Origin: Dipetalonema caudispina
Lineage: Eukaryota > Nematoda > Chromadorea > Rhabditida > Onchocercidae
DNA: 64,000 nucleotides
NCBI GenBank assembly: GCA_013365325.1
Contig: JABVXV010000121.1
Span: 62,001 to 126,000 of the forward strand
Direction: 5' to 3'
Of the stretch, positions 1 through 12,514 are shown one piece after another (the first letter of the stretch is position 1; each line of letters begins with the position of its first letter). The notes beneath the pieces are model-generated. The model worked only from the letters and a program-made list of their open reading frames with translations, was not told where the DNA came from and ran no database searches. The position numbers were made by a program, and so were the translations under genes.

Positions 1-1552
1 TCATATAACAATACCTCAACTTTATGTCACCCTTCAAAGACTTCAAAATGATGTCAATGAGGTTGATATGCAAATATTGACGAATATTTGACAAAGATAT
101 ATTGAAATATCAATTGGAAACAATTTTTCAACTATAAATTTCGCATTTTATACATTTGTGGAAAAATTAATAATTTGAATAATTTATTGCAATAATTTTT
201 CATTCTCTTACCATTGCCGTATTATTTGTGGTAATTAATAATATAGTCATTATTTAGCAAAAGAATGCAAAAAAAAAAAAAAAAAGAACTTAATTACACA
301 AAAAATTATTTGTTGAATTCTTTTTTTTCCTTGTTTGCAACGATAATTTCAAAAATTAATACACAAATTACAGATAGATAATTAAAAACAAATTGCCAGG
401 TAATTCCAAAAAATTCACGATTAAATCGATTTGTTACTGATACATTACTACCGGATGGTAACATTCAGAAGCATGTAACACTTCATTTGCATCCGTTTAT
501 ACCAGTTGAAATTGATAATCATAACGAATTATTCCGAAGGTTATAATTTTTTCCATTCTTTTCTAATAATTAAAATAAAAATTTTCACTTTTCAAATAAC
601 TATAAAATAAAAATTTTGAAAATTGACTATTAACAATTAATTTTTCTTTAAATTAATTATTCGGTTAAAATTAGACTTTTTTTTTAGTTCCTAAAAAATT
701 ATACAATACGGTGAAAATAATCAAATGAAATTTTTTGCTTTTTTTTTTTTAAAGGACGATGCGATACGTGGAACAATGTTTATTAAGTGGTTGTCCGGGT
801 AATAATCTAACACAACTTCTTGCTCGTCATACACTTCAAAAAGAGGAAGAAAATTTCCGGAAACTTTTACATCAAAATAATGATCAGTATGTTAAACTTA
901 TAAATGTTATCGATTAATAAGCAATAATTTGTATAATTAATCAATAAGTAATCATTTCTATAATCGATCAATAAGTAATTTTAAATTAAATGAATATTTT
1001 AAGAAAATATATGTCATCTGTATTCTAATTTAAAACATAAAATTTTTGCACGGTAATAAAAGTAAATGTAAGTTTATTGAAGTATTTGATAAATAAATAG
1101 ACAAGTTGGTTAATATTTATCAATGAAAAATAAACATGAATGAAGAAAACCAAATAATTTGAAATTCTAAATTTCTAAATAATATTCATTTTTAATAACA
1201 TTTATTTAATTAGCAATACTTCCTTTTTACAGGATTAATTATAAGATTAATTGTACTTACTTTACTAATTATTCGCAGTGAATAGTTAATAAGCAAAAAA
1301 AAAAAAAAATTCTGCATAACATTAACATAATATAATAATTCTATTAATGTACATAAATGCCTATGTATTCAGTATTTTTCATTCTCCTATTTCTTTAAAC
1401 AATTGATTAACAATTATTTAAGGCCAACATTGGATGATACGAAACGTCATATTATCCGTCAATTAAGTACGTTGGAGAAAGCTAAACGAGTAACATCAAT
1501 AAATAATTATCAGAATGTTGTTACAGCTATCGCTAAGGTTTTACAGCAATTA

Positions 1553-1584
<32 letters not shown>

Positions 1585-1967
1585 CAAAACTGTATATGAT
1601 AGGTTAGGGATAGTCATAGAATAAATTATTTCAAGATTAAAAGAGAGAATTTTTCTAAATCAAAAGATGGATAACTTCATTAACAAACTAATTAGGAAAG
1701 AACTCGATCCTTTTCATTGCAAGTAAAATCGCAATCATTACAGTTGGTTAAACAATTCTAGTAATTAAGAATTTCATGTTGTACTTCATATGGAACGAAA
1801 TGATGTATATATTTCAGGATATTAACAAAGAAGGTAATTATCGCAAAATTCGTCAAGTTCAACTAATGACAATACGTAAGCTAGTGTTAGAGCTTGAAAA
1901 AACTCGACTAGATTATCGGAAACGTTTGGAACGATACGCAGATTATTTGAAAAGGTTTACTGATTAG
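1..1967 (+). CDS. pes-7: IQGAP-family scaffold protein, 3' end (five C-terminal exons)
   Basis: Partial gene entering from the left. Exons inferred: 1-61, 400-539, 755-886, 1423-1537, 1818-1967, all joined in frame with GT..AG introns and ending in TAG, giving 198 C-terminal residues. The end matches the RasGAP C-terminal region of IQGAPs: DDTKRHIIRQLSTLE, then NNYQNVVTAIAKDI, then a basic coiled stretch running to YADYLKRFTD. The segment CLLSGCPGNNLTQLLAR corresponds to the human part that follows the GAP-related domain. IQGAPs bind Cdc42/Rac, actin and calmodulin and organise cortical actin and cytokinesis; the C. elegans homologue is pes-7. The GAP-related domain and IQ motifs lie outside the window. 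Intron 4 carries a 30-T tract directly after the donor region. Family confidence is high; the first exon boundary is less certain. Confidence 0.85.
1555..1584. repeat. 30-nt poly(T) tract in the last IQGAP intron
   Basis: Uninterrupted run of 30 T inside the intron between the last two exons. It is one of many long A/T homopolymers in the window; length is prone to sequencing error. Confidence 0.9.
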
Positions 1968-3543
1968 TAAATTATCAAATATATATATATATTTATGATC
2001 AATGAGATTTCTTTTGCATTTCGTTTTACCGAGTTTTCCGGATATCAGAATTCCTTGTAATATGTAAATCATACATTTCAAATTCTGCAAAGTTGATACC
2101 ATATTCCTAAAATTAGCTTTCACTTTTTGGTGCATATCCATCGTAGCGTCTGTTTGTCTAGTGTATTTGTCATCTTGCTGCGAAATCCAAACTAAAATGT
2201 AACAATGAAGTATACCATTTAAAAGAATATAGCTTTATGTGTTGACATATAAAAAAAATTCACGGTGTCAGTAAATAATGGTCATTTATACAAAATCGAA
2301 GTAATTCAATATTGAAGCAAGAATACAGGAAGTATTATTTTTAGCAACTGATGAAATAAAGATTGACATAACGTACGCATGCGGTACCATCTCTACCAGT
2401 GAAAGTTTAACAGAAATTGGTGTATGCCTATAATTTGTACATGAAAAAGGGAAGCAAAAAAAAAAGATTTTTTTTTTCGTACCCATCTCTCCATTTTCCC
2501 ACTAAAAAAAGTGATAATCTATTACAAAAAATTGTGTGTCGTAGAATTTATTCGTTTTACAATGCTGTATTCAAATTAGAACTCGACTAATTGGATCCTT
2601 CTTCACTTGTTCTACCCTTCTATCAGTAAACATAAATTGGAGCGATATAAGTTATTTCATTTTCATGAAAAAAAAAAAAAACTCTTTCTTCCCTCCTCTT
2701 CCCAAGACTGCTTAATCTTGCGGCGTGATGATATTCGCTGGGGTGAGATGATAATCGTACACGCCAAGCATAATCAAATCACTGAAGGGAAGAAGACAAA
2801 TAGTCTCTAGGACATGTTATCATATTTTCTGCGAAAAAATTTTTGAGAAGTACTACAAAAAAATTTAAACTTGCAATGGAATCAAGACAAATCCCTTTTC
2901 CTCTCTTTCCTTTCCAATTTTCAATAAAAAGAAGTATCCCTTAACCCCGTATGATTCAGAAAGAATTATTGACCTACAGAACATGTTACACAAATACACA
3001 CACACATACATACACATACACCTACCCCCATCCACACATACACGCCCATATAGAAAACGATCAAAACGATCACTCTTATATTTCCTCAAAAAAAAAAAGC
3101 AAATGTTCAACTGAACCAGTTATCAAACTTCTAAGGAGGCTTGGAAGAAGATTAGCGAATACAGAAAACCAAAAAAGAACCATAAAAAAAGTTAGATGTA
3201 CGATAGCGTAAAGACAAGACAAAAAATATAAAAACAAAAAAGCAACGTAATTGGGGATGCTCCTATGAAGGCGATAGACGGCATTCATGCCATACTTTTT
3301 TAACAGCCAATAGCAGTTCTGTATTTCTTCGGAAAAAGCATAAAATTCTTCCAGAAAATCAAATTAATTACCATAAAAAAAGTGATTAAGGAGGGTGGAC
3401 AAGGAGCTACTTCTCTGTCTCTTCTCTTATACGACGAAATTTTTAAGAGTTAAGACAAAAGAATAGAATATTAGCTACATAATGGAAATATGTAAAACTA
3501 TCTCGTCGTCCTTCAATGAGCAAACCAATACAAAACACACATC
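1968..3543. other. Convergent intergenic region between IQGAP and the A20/AN1 gene
   Basis: Lies between two gene ends that face each other, so it should hold both 3' UTRs. It has moderate AT richness and short A/T runs. A CA/TA-rich microsatellite lies at about 2989-3052. Open frames on both strands are short and show no recognisable motif. I see no gene. Confidence 0.7.
2989..3052. repeat. Imperfect (CA)n/(TACA)n microsatellite
   Basis: Alternating CACA and TACA units interrupted by CCTACCCCCATC. It gives spurious His/Thr-rich open frames on the + strand and Cys/Val/Tyr-rich ones on the - strand. Confidence 0.85.
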
Positions 3544-5922
3544 CTAAATCCGCTGGATCTTTTCTGAGACAATCACCGGATTATTTTTGCGAATTTCTTC
3601 TCTTTCCATGGTTTTGTAATCAAAGGAACAACCATGCGCCGTATCATAACGATGTTCACCACAGTATAAGCCACCACAACGGCAGACAAAACCTACAAAA
3701 CGGCATCATTTTCTATCTCTTATAACTGTAAAAAATCGTTCTTGAACGACACAAAGCTAACATCGATTTGAAGACTGTCACAGTTTTAGGAGCCATGTTT
3801 TCGTTGAGGACTTTCTCCGTCGACTGCCTTACTGTCATTATGGGCAAAAAATTTACATTCCAGTCTTCTAAAGTGTCCGTCTCAGAACAAAGTGCAAAGT
3901 TCTTCCACCTTTCTTTCCTTTTTTTTGCCCTCACCTCATCTCAAAATGAACGACCAAAAAAGTAAAGAAACGAAACCCGTTAGAATCCAATTATGAAATG
4001 ATCTGAAAATACTTACCAGTAAGGCCGACACGCTTCTTGCAAACATGACAACGATTGGCTTTTTTCGGAACCGGTTGACCTTCGTTACTAAGAGTTATCG
4101 AATCGGGAGCGGCTGCAGCATCAAGGCTTGCCACAGAGCTAAAATGCATCATAACACTTAACACTAAACAAAAGTATTCATATTCTATCAAAAGCGGAAT
4201 AATAAGTTTGCATGGAGATCCAAAATCACCGTATCCTTGCAATTTATTTTTAAGAACTGTTTTATGACATCATATGCTACCTTACACTATCGAATACAGT
4301 AGATATTTTTCTGGTACAGTGATGTATTTTTAAACTGTTTTCTCATCCTTCTCATCAATCTTCTCCTTGCAAATTTCACAAGCTACCTTCCTGAACGATG
4401 AATACGACCATACACTAGTAGGAACCGACGTAGCCACTTGTAATAGGCGTCTCTGTCATAAGACGAATATATAAGATGAACTGCCCGAGCAATCAAATAA
4501 TTCTGAATACGGGAGGATTGCTAAGTTCTGTCAAGTTGTATTATCTGCCACTTTTCCCAACTGTTAATAATTTATTCGTGTGCACCACTTGAACAAATTC
4601 GACGCTCGGCACTACTGAATATACAGTACCCTTTTCATCGAATCCGGAAACCATCCCTAATCGGATGAACTAATCGCACGAAAATCTTGCTCACGCCTTT
4701 CTTTTACAATCCTTAGTATCAACAGTCTGATCGGAAGTCCTAATTAAAATACTAAAGGTCTTACTTCCAACTTACGTAGTTTGTTTATTAGTGTCTTAAA
4801 CAATCTCGTCACTGAAATGTTTTACGTACTTAACTTTTACCATATGATCCATCTTGTTATAATCATCTGACATCCATAAATTTATACGTTTGTGTAAAAA
4901 AGGAGAAACAAACCTAGATGTAGAGAGGACATCAGAACAAGTACCCGACGAGGATGCCGTGATACCACCCGCTGCTTCCACTGCCGCTGCTACTGATTCT
5001 AGTTGGGCAGTCATATCTTCGGAAGATTTTGCAGCCTGCGAACAGGAAACCTGAAATGATCCCAGGACCAAAATCTCTAACCATTAATATCAACTGATCT
5101 ATTTCACTGTATTTTAAAACAGGTTCTTGATCATTAAGCTTACTATCCATTTTGCAAGTAGTTACGTAAAAAACGACTAAAGGAATATATTTATCAACGG
5201 ATAAATCTACAAGAATGTAGCAGATGATATTAGCTGTTAGAGGGAACGAGATTCTTTAACATCAATGATATCATCGGAGGAAAAGTCCTGGGAACACAAT
5301 GCAACCATAGCTAATTAGCACATCCTTACTCCCCTGAACTTATTCCTCAAATAGCGGCTTATTTCAGAGTAGCCATAGCTAACCAAACTAACAAACGTCT
5401 TCAATATTCCAACTTATTCGATAAACCTGTAGAAAAGATTCCTTTTGGGCACCACTAATTTACCAGTTAACTGACTTGCAGTGTCTTCCCGGGTGTGTCA
5501 CTCACCGTCACTTGATACTGTTGCTCAGTTAAATGTATCCAAACTCGAGTTTTTGGAACCGAAAGTTCCAACAATTCAGATCCACTTGAACAGGTTTTCA
5601 TTTTGATAAAAGATAATAGAAAGGAATGGATAACCGTAACACTCACCTCCCTAAGCTTTTCCGCGATAATCACTGTCGATGAAGTAGCAGCGGTATTATC
5701 AGCGTTACACGTCGCACTGCTAACAGCACTTGATGTAGCGGTGGCCGTATTAGCACCTGAGCTAACCACAGCAGGTAACGGTGGGCTAACGCGGGCAGTA
5801 GTATCCTGTTTACGTTTCACATAATCCTTGTAACATTTGGAACATAACCCTTCGGTGGATGGTGAACCAAAGAAACCACAACCCGCGCGGCATAATGTCG
5901 TCGTCTGTTGTTGATTTTCCAT
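3544..5922 (-). CDS. ZFAND: A20/AN1 zinc-finger protein (ZFAND5/6-like)
   Basis: Complete gene of four exons on the minus strand: 5922-5647, 5035-4914, 4138-4017, 3692-3544, all in frame, giving 222 residues (human ZFAND5 and ZFAND6 are about 210). The N-terminal A20 finger uses Cys11, Cys15, Cys27 and Cys30 (CRAGCGFFG...GLCSKC). A Ser/Thr/Ala-rich linker follows. The C-terminal AN1 finger uses Cys163, Cys166, Cys177, Cys179, Cys184, His187, His193 and Cys195, and ends [30 protein letters not shown], as in the family. The AN1 finger is split by intron 3 right after VGLTG. Family members bind ubiquitin through A20 and act with the proteasome or in stress responses. It is convergent with the IQGAP gene and faces the large gene desert on its 5' side. 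The start is the only Met before the A20 finger. Paralogue identity is not resolved. Confidence 0.93.
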
Positions 5923-6968
5923 AACTCTTCTACTTTAGCTGTCGATTAACGTATACTTCCTATTCACGTGACGGCCAATAATTGGTTTATTCGTTAAAAA
6001 CTAGAAATAAAACATTTCGGTTGTTTACCGGGGAAAATAACGAAGTAACGAACACATAAGTGCACAGTATAACAATATAATTCATATTTGCACATGCCAC
6101 AATTATGTCGAAAACAACACTTTACAAGTGATTTTACATTAAAAAAAAACATCTATAAAGGGTTATTTTCCAGTCCTATCTAGCAATACTCACATAGCAA
6201 TTGGGTAGTCGAATATTTGCAATGATTAGTTGTAATGTGAAATTTAATAACTTAATCCTCTTTTGATTCACCGAAAAAATCTAAATCAACAAAAAAATGA
6301 TTCTTTTGTCCCATCAAAAAAAAAACCCCCATTCATTTAACCGCATCCATTTTTCATTACGAAATTTAATATGCGTAAAACCAATGACGAAACGAAAAAA
6401 GCACACGTATTTTCAGTTTTCGTACATTCCGTAATTACATTTTCATGTTAACACTTGAAATTTGTATAATAAAATTGAAATATTACACAAGCATAATTGC
6501 TTGACATATAGAACTTAACAAAAATAAACTAATAATATCCGAGTAACTACAACTAATTAATTCTATTAACTTTCTCCATTATATTTGCAAGCACAAGAGG
6601 AAATCTCAACAAACTGTGTTATATCATCGAAACCAAATATTCTGATATCAAAATAATAAACCTACTGCAGTATAAACGCTAGCACAACATTTTATGATGA
6701 TCAGTGATACATAATCCAAACTAATATGCATTGTCGATATACGTAAAGTGCTAATAAATACAGCGAAGCTTTTTAAAGTAAACAAAAGTGTTTTCCAAAT
6801 TCCTCTTACTACTCTTACTCGAAAGAAATAGTAAGTAAATAACTCCCTGCCGTTGATTATATTATTTATAGCTTTTAATGTTTATTGTTTACCGCTAAAA
6901 TGTATTATCATCGGTCATTCGCGCAAATATATAAGTACGAATCAAGCAGCATACAAACACAGATGGAG

Positions 6969-7070
6969 ACACACACTTACATACATAGACACACACGCAC
7001 GCACGCACGCACACGCACACACACACACACACACACATACGCACATATATACATATACAAGCACATATAA
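6969..7070. repeat. (CA)n microsatellite with CGCA and TACA variants
   Basis: A block of CACA units, then GCAC repeats, then a pure CA run at about 7014-7037, then TACA units. A second CA/TA block lies at about 7402-7444 and a third at about 7720-7760. Confidence 0.85.
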
Positions 7071-7849
7071 ATACATAGTAGAAAGATAAGTCGAAAGATA
7101 AAAAATAGCAATAATTATCTGCTAATTAGTGATTTTACTATTACTGGGTAACTAATTTTACCCTTCCTTATCGGGGAACATCTGGGGTAAAGTGAAGTGT
7201 AGATAATGCAAAAGAAATCCTTTTAATATCCTCTCCTCTCCTTACTTCCTAATCATGAGAGCCATTTCGAAATCTTGACAAAGAAAAAAACGAGATTTAA
7301 ACATCGCCTTTTCCATTTATTCAGTATAATCTTCCTACCCGGCATTTCTCGGGAAGCATCACAACCTGTCCAACTCAGGAACCAACGAAAACGTTTCCAA
7401 TTTACACCACACATACATACATACAAATACACACACACATACACATCCCAATAGTACATAATGGATCCGAATGGGCCTACTACATCTCCTCACATCCTGC
7501 CAGCCAGCCAACCAACCAACCAATCAACCAACTAACTGGCCTAACCGTAGGCAGACGGGCGGAGAAATACATTAACAGAGAGACAGGCAAACAGAGGCAT
7601 ATACAGACAGACGAAAAAAGATGGTCGAATAAACAGATTGAAAGAAAAGGTCGATAACCGGTTGAAGACAGTTGATGGTAGCACTATCCTCTATGCTACC
7701 TGAACACCAATACTCACTCACATACACATACACACACATACATTCACATACAGACACGTTCATAAACGTGCATGCACATATGCGGTTGTATGTTCGCGTG
7801 TATATATTCTCTAACATGCATGAATATACACGTATATAAAAGCTTATTC

Positions 7850-8135
7850 ATACACGTCACATACATTCACATGCATAAACTTTTACATATACGTACCATA
7901 CACATACAACTAAATTTGCACATATGACGTACAAATATATCCAATACATTCATATGAGCAAATATTCACATTTGCACATACATCTACTTCTTAACGTGTA
8001 CATATTATTCGTATTTGCACGTACATTCATATCTGCACATACACATTCATATTTGCACGTACATACACTTTTTATGGATGTATAAACATTCATATCTGCA
8101 CGTATATTCATATTTGCACGTATATACTATACATA
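7850..8135. repeat. Degenerate minisatellite, unit about 20-25 bp (CATTCATATTTGCACGTA)
   Basis: The motif CATTCATAT(T/C)TGCACGTA and variants recur at roughly regular spacing, clearest between 8020 and 8125. It merges on the left with TACA-rich sequence. It has no coding potential. Confidence 0.75.
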
Positions 8136-10437
8136 CATACATACCTGTATACGTGTGTATACAATCACATATATAATATACATTACATATATGTACGAAG
8201 GAAATACATATAAAGTATGGCTAATGCTTGCTGACGCATAAAGCAAGCAGTCAGCATTCTACACGATCGATTGGAACTATTTTAATGGTATGGCATGTTG
8301 AGAGAGAGAGAGTTGCAGAAAGAAAGGAAAAGAGAAGAGAGAAAAAAGATCGGGGAGAAATTCCGGGATGTATTTCCAGAAGGGAAGAAAAATTTCATGA
8401 AAGCATCCAGAAACTTCCTTTCCCAAGTATTTTATGTCACGCAATAAAGGAACTTAATTTTGTGCATTTGATGATTATTAAAACTTCTTTAAAGGAAGTA
8501 ATCAACAAACAGCTTAAAAAGAATATTGGAAAAATGAAAAGTATGAAATAACTTGTTTAAATTAAAATTTTTAGAACTTGTTATATTCAAATTAACAATT
8601 TGGAACCAAATCGGAAATGAGTTGCATACAACAGATCAATAAATAGATAATAATGCTTGCAATAATCATAGCAAGATTGAGACAAACATCGATATATGTC
8701 CGATAATATGAATGGAATTGATGAAGTGATCGTGTAAATGATAATGATAAAATATAATTATACCAATATCGACAATGATAATGATAATGATAATGGATAC
8801 AATATGCAAATAAACAGATCACATCATATTTACAGTTATTTTAATAGATTTATGATTTTTGACAAATGAGTCATATGATAATGGTAATGATAAAGATGTC
8901 CATATACAAGTAGTTTATCATTAATCAGCTTAACAGCTATTTATATACGTTGGACGTATGACTGATAAGTATCAGGTCCGTATATCACGTAGAAGTATAG
9001 AAGAGTATTAGTGATAAGTGATAAGTGTGATAATGATCTTTTTCCACCTCAACTTATTTTAAGTTTCTGCGAAGCAATTTTGTCATTAGGCGTACTTACA
9101 ACATGCTGAAAACTCTATACTACACATACACATATACACAAATCCACAAAGTGACGAAATTGACTTCTGAGATAAAAATTTTGAAGCAAAAGAATGATAA
9201 ATAATCCATCTGCTATTAATCAGCGGTAATAAAATCATTATCACTTGTCACTAACATTATCATTATTAGTTTGTAAAGACTAAAAATAACCAATAATTTC
9301 ATGAAATCTTACAATATTAGAAAAAATAAGTCTAAAATGTGAAAGATAGTAATATCGATTACTGACGAGAATAAAACCAATTCAAACAAATTGTAAAAAC
9401 GGACCACTCACCATAAATCGGTCGTGAAAATGACATATTAAATGGATCGGATGAAATAATTAAAAATATTTCTAATGGAAAATTTGTTTTCAAATAAAAG
9501 AAAAAAAAAATAAAATCCAAAATAACTAATGAATAAAAAAGAATGAATGAATATTTGAATGAATGTAAAATGAAATGATTATTAATAAGTAACAAAATCG
9601 ATCAAATGAATTTCTTTAGTTTTTCATTTCTGATGTGAATTAATTAAGTGGAAGGAATAGAAGTGACAAAATTGAGTTGATATAATACTTATTTAAAGCT
9701 TTTTCATTTTATTCTTCCCTTTGAAATGAAATGTATGAAAAAGATGGCAAATGTCACAAAGAATATTTCTATGTATGTTATTTCGATTCTTAGATATCAA
9801 CGAACCCCCGGGAAATGTTAAGACTTTGCTAGAAAATAAATAATGCATTGAAAAATATTTTCTCATTCTTTTCTTCCCATTTTCTTTTTTTTTTTTTTTT
9901 TCTTTTTTTTTTCGTAACTTTAAAATTTTTTAATCAAAGATTGAGGATGAAAAAGATACTTACCATTCAATTAATAAAAATAATTAAAATAATTGAAAAT
10001 ATGCATATTAGTAAATTATTATTATAATTTTTTTTTTCTCTATTCTTTAAATTGATATATTACTTATTTATTTATAACAAATATAAAAGTTATTGTGGAA
10101 ATAATAGCATTAACATTTGTTTACTATATAAATTTTAGTTTACATTATTTATTTCTTTGTTTATTTATTGTTATATTTATATACTAATTTTTTTGATTTT
10201 ACTTAAACTACTATTTTAGTGTGAACAACGAAGTGATATATCAAATCTTTTATGAAAAAAAAAAAAAAAAAAAAAAAAAAAGAAAAAAGGAAGAAGAGGG
10301 GAAAAAAAAAAAGTAATCCTTAAGTTTGTCAATCATTTAACAAAAATTAAGATCGTATTAGTGATAGACAAAAACAGAAATTGTGAGGAAAAAAAAAAGA
10401 GGAAGAGGAAAAAGTTAAGTAAAAGAAAGGAAGGAAA

Positions 10438-10441
<4 letters not shown>

Positions 10442-10478
<37 letters not shown>

Positions 10479-10480
10479 GG
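10442..10480. repeat. (GA)n microsatellite
   Basis: GA run with two GGGA interruptions, flanked on both sides by poly(A)-rich sequence. Similar GA arrays occur at 20772-20804 and 44232-44259, and CT arrays near 14163-14190 and 46755-46782. Confidence 0.9.
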
Positions 10481-10764
10481 AAGAGAATGAATGAGAGATA
10501 ATATAACTGAATAGTGTGTAAATAAGTTAGGAATGAAAATAATTGTTGACAAATGCGAAAAAAAAAAAAAAAAAAAAAAAAAAGGAAAATTGAAGAGGGG
10601 TGGAAAACAAAAAAAAAAAAAGAAAAAAAAATTGAAAGTAAACAAATGTCAATGTTGAAAAGTATAAAATATCGTGGATAAAAATTTTTTTTTTTTTATT
10701 TTTGTCAAAAGAGAAGTACAAATTTCATGTTAGCATTCTTTTACCTTTTCGCTTTTTTCTTTTC

Positions 10765-10795
<31 letters not shown>

Positions 10796-11459
10796 AAATT
10801 GCGATTGTATTGATGAAAAGATTAGATCAATTCGATCGATTTATCGAAATGAATTGATCAAATGATATGTAATTATCGCATTTTAAGGAGAATTAAATGA
10901 TAAAATTTATTTTGTAGAATTGAAGAATGCAAATATTATTGTCGTTAATTCTTATTTTAAAGGGTTAAAATTAGCAAAATTAAATAATATATTTTCAAAT
11001 GAAATTTCACATGATAACGTGATTTATGATAGCGTATATCGGAAGTGCAAAAATATGGAACGAAAAAACACCAATAAATGTTACAATCATACGATCATTT
11101 TACAGCGGTATAATTTGAGAAGAAAATTCAACTACTATCATTTTTCTCTTAGATTTAAATTCTTGAATATTGGGAATAGTTCAAGAATGATTTTACATAT
11201 TATCGATTTTAATTTTGTTTGCAGTTTAATCTCATCCTTTTTTACATCATTAATGAATCCTCTATAACAATTAAAATTGTTTTTCAACATAAACAACAAT
11301 CATAATCATCCTATGATCATATCAAGACCTTATCATGATAATGTATGGAAAAAAAAAAAAATTGAAAAATCTTAATTTAGGGATTTTTTCTTTGCTTATA
11401 AATGGGAAAAGAAAAAATCCTTAATTGAGGAGCAAAAAAAAAAAAAAAGATATTTGAAC

Positions 11460-11710
11460 TGTTATCCTTGATTATACTAAATATAATATCACACTTAACA
11501 CTTGCCACTTCATCATATTTAATATATGATAACTTAATATATTAATATCATATCGAATACTTGGACATTACACTTAATACCTGATCTCATACTTAATACT
11601 TAAATGCCATATTTGATATCTGATCAAATTTAATAATCGATATCATATTCAGATATTATACTTAATACTTGATATCATACATAATACTTCGATATTATAT
11701 TTAATAGTCC
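11460..11710. repeat. Degenerate minisatellite built on CTTAATACTTGATATCATA
   Basis: Variants of TACTTAATACTTGATATCATA recur about eight times in 250 bp with many substitutions and indels. Stops occur in every frame. It is likely an old, diverged tandem repeat. Confidence 0.65.
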
Positions 11711-12465
11711 ATTAAAACATTTCATGAACAATAAATTATAAGATGGAATGGCATTTTTTTTTTTTCCTGTATTACATAATTAACAAAAACTGTAAAAATT
11801 TGACGAAAATTGAATTCATTTTAAGATTACTTCCAATGAATCATAGCCATGAAAACGAAGAAACTTTTCATCACTTCAACAATTCTCTCTTCTTTTCCTT
11901 CGTTTACTTTTGCATATTTGTTTATTTATTTATTTATTTAATCTACTTCTATGCATAAAATTACTAATATATAATAATTCAATCTCATTTATAACAATTA
12001 TTCGATATATGGAATTATATAATTGGGATCATTAAATTAATTTATCATTAAATTGGGAAAAAAGTATTTTGTAACATTGGTTTTTTGAACGAAAGGATTT
12101 TATATACATTTTTAGAACAATCATTTAAGTAATTAATATCCAAACTTTCAGGAATGTTAAAAAAATATACCCAACACTTTTCCGATAGATAACCGGATTT
12201 ATCTTTCGAATATATACATTTTTCATATATGATCATCAGAAAAGATTAAAAGTTTTCTGGAGAATGAAAAAGTGAAAATTTCTTCTTCTGTGTTCAGTTT
12301 TTTTTTTCTTTTTATGATCAAAGTTCGTTTAATAATTATTCAGAAATTATATTCGGAAAGAGTAGATGAATATTAGTAAACAAAAAAGGAAAATCTATGA
12401 AAAGAAATGAAGACATACGGAAAAATATGTTAAAAGGGAAAAGAAAAGAGCTATGTGGAAAAACA

Positions 12466-12514
12466 ACGAATTCTGAATTTGTAATTTTTAGAAAATTACA
12501 AATTCAGAATTCGT
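12466..12514. repeat. Perfect 23-bp inverted repeat with 3-nt loop
   Basis: The left arm, 12466-12488, starts ACGAATTCTGAATTTG. The right arm, 12492-12514, is its exact reverse complement. Only TAG separates them. The result is a fully paired hairpin with 23-bp arms. No flanking terminal repeats or coding sequence are visible. Confidence 0.9.

Noticed and set aside
2689..2800. Possible small nucleolar RNA: GTGATGA box, CTGA box, and a TTCTTCCCT/AGGGAAGAA stem followed by ACA
   Set aside because: Box C and D spacing and terminal stem do not fit a C/D snoRNA, and only one hairpin is visible for an H/ACA type. The match is within chance.
8228..8551. 107-codon open frame on + strand (Lys/Arg/Glu-rich)
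   Set aside because: Driven by a purine-rich GAGA segment; no domain, no splice partners, no acceptor near the ATG.
10920..11267. 115-codon open frame on + strand
   Set aside because: Starts at a non-ATG codon, composition is that of AT-rich random sequence (Asn, Ile, Lys, Phe), and there is no recognisable motif.
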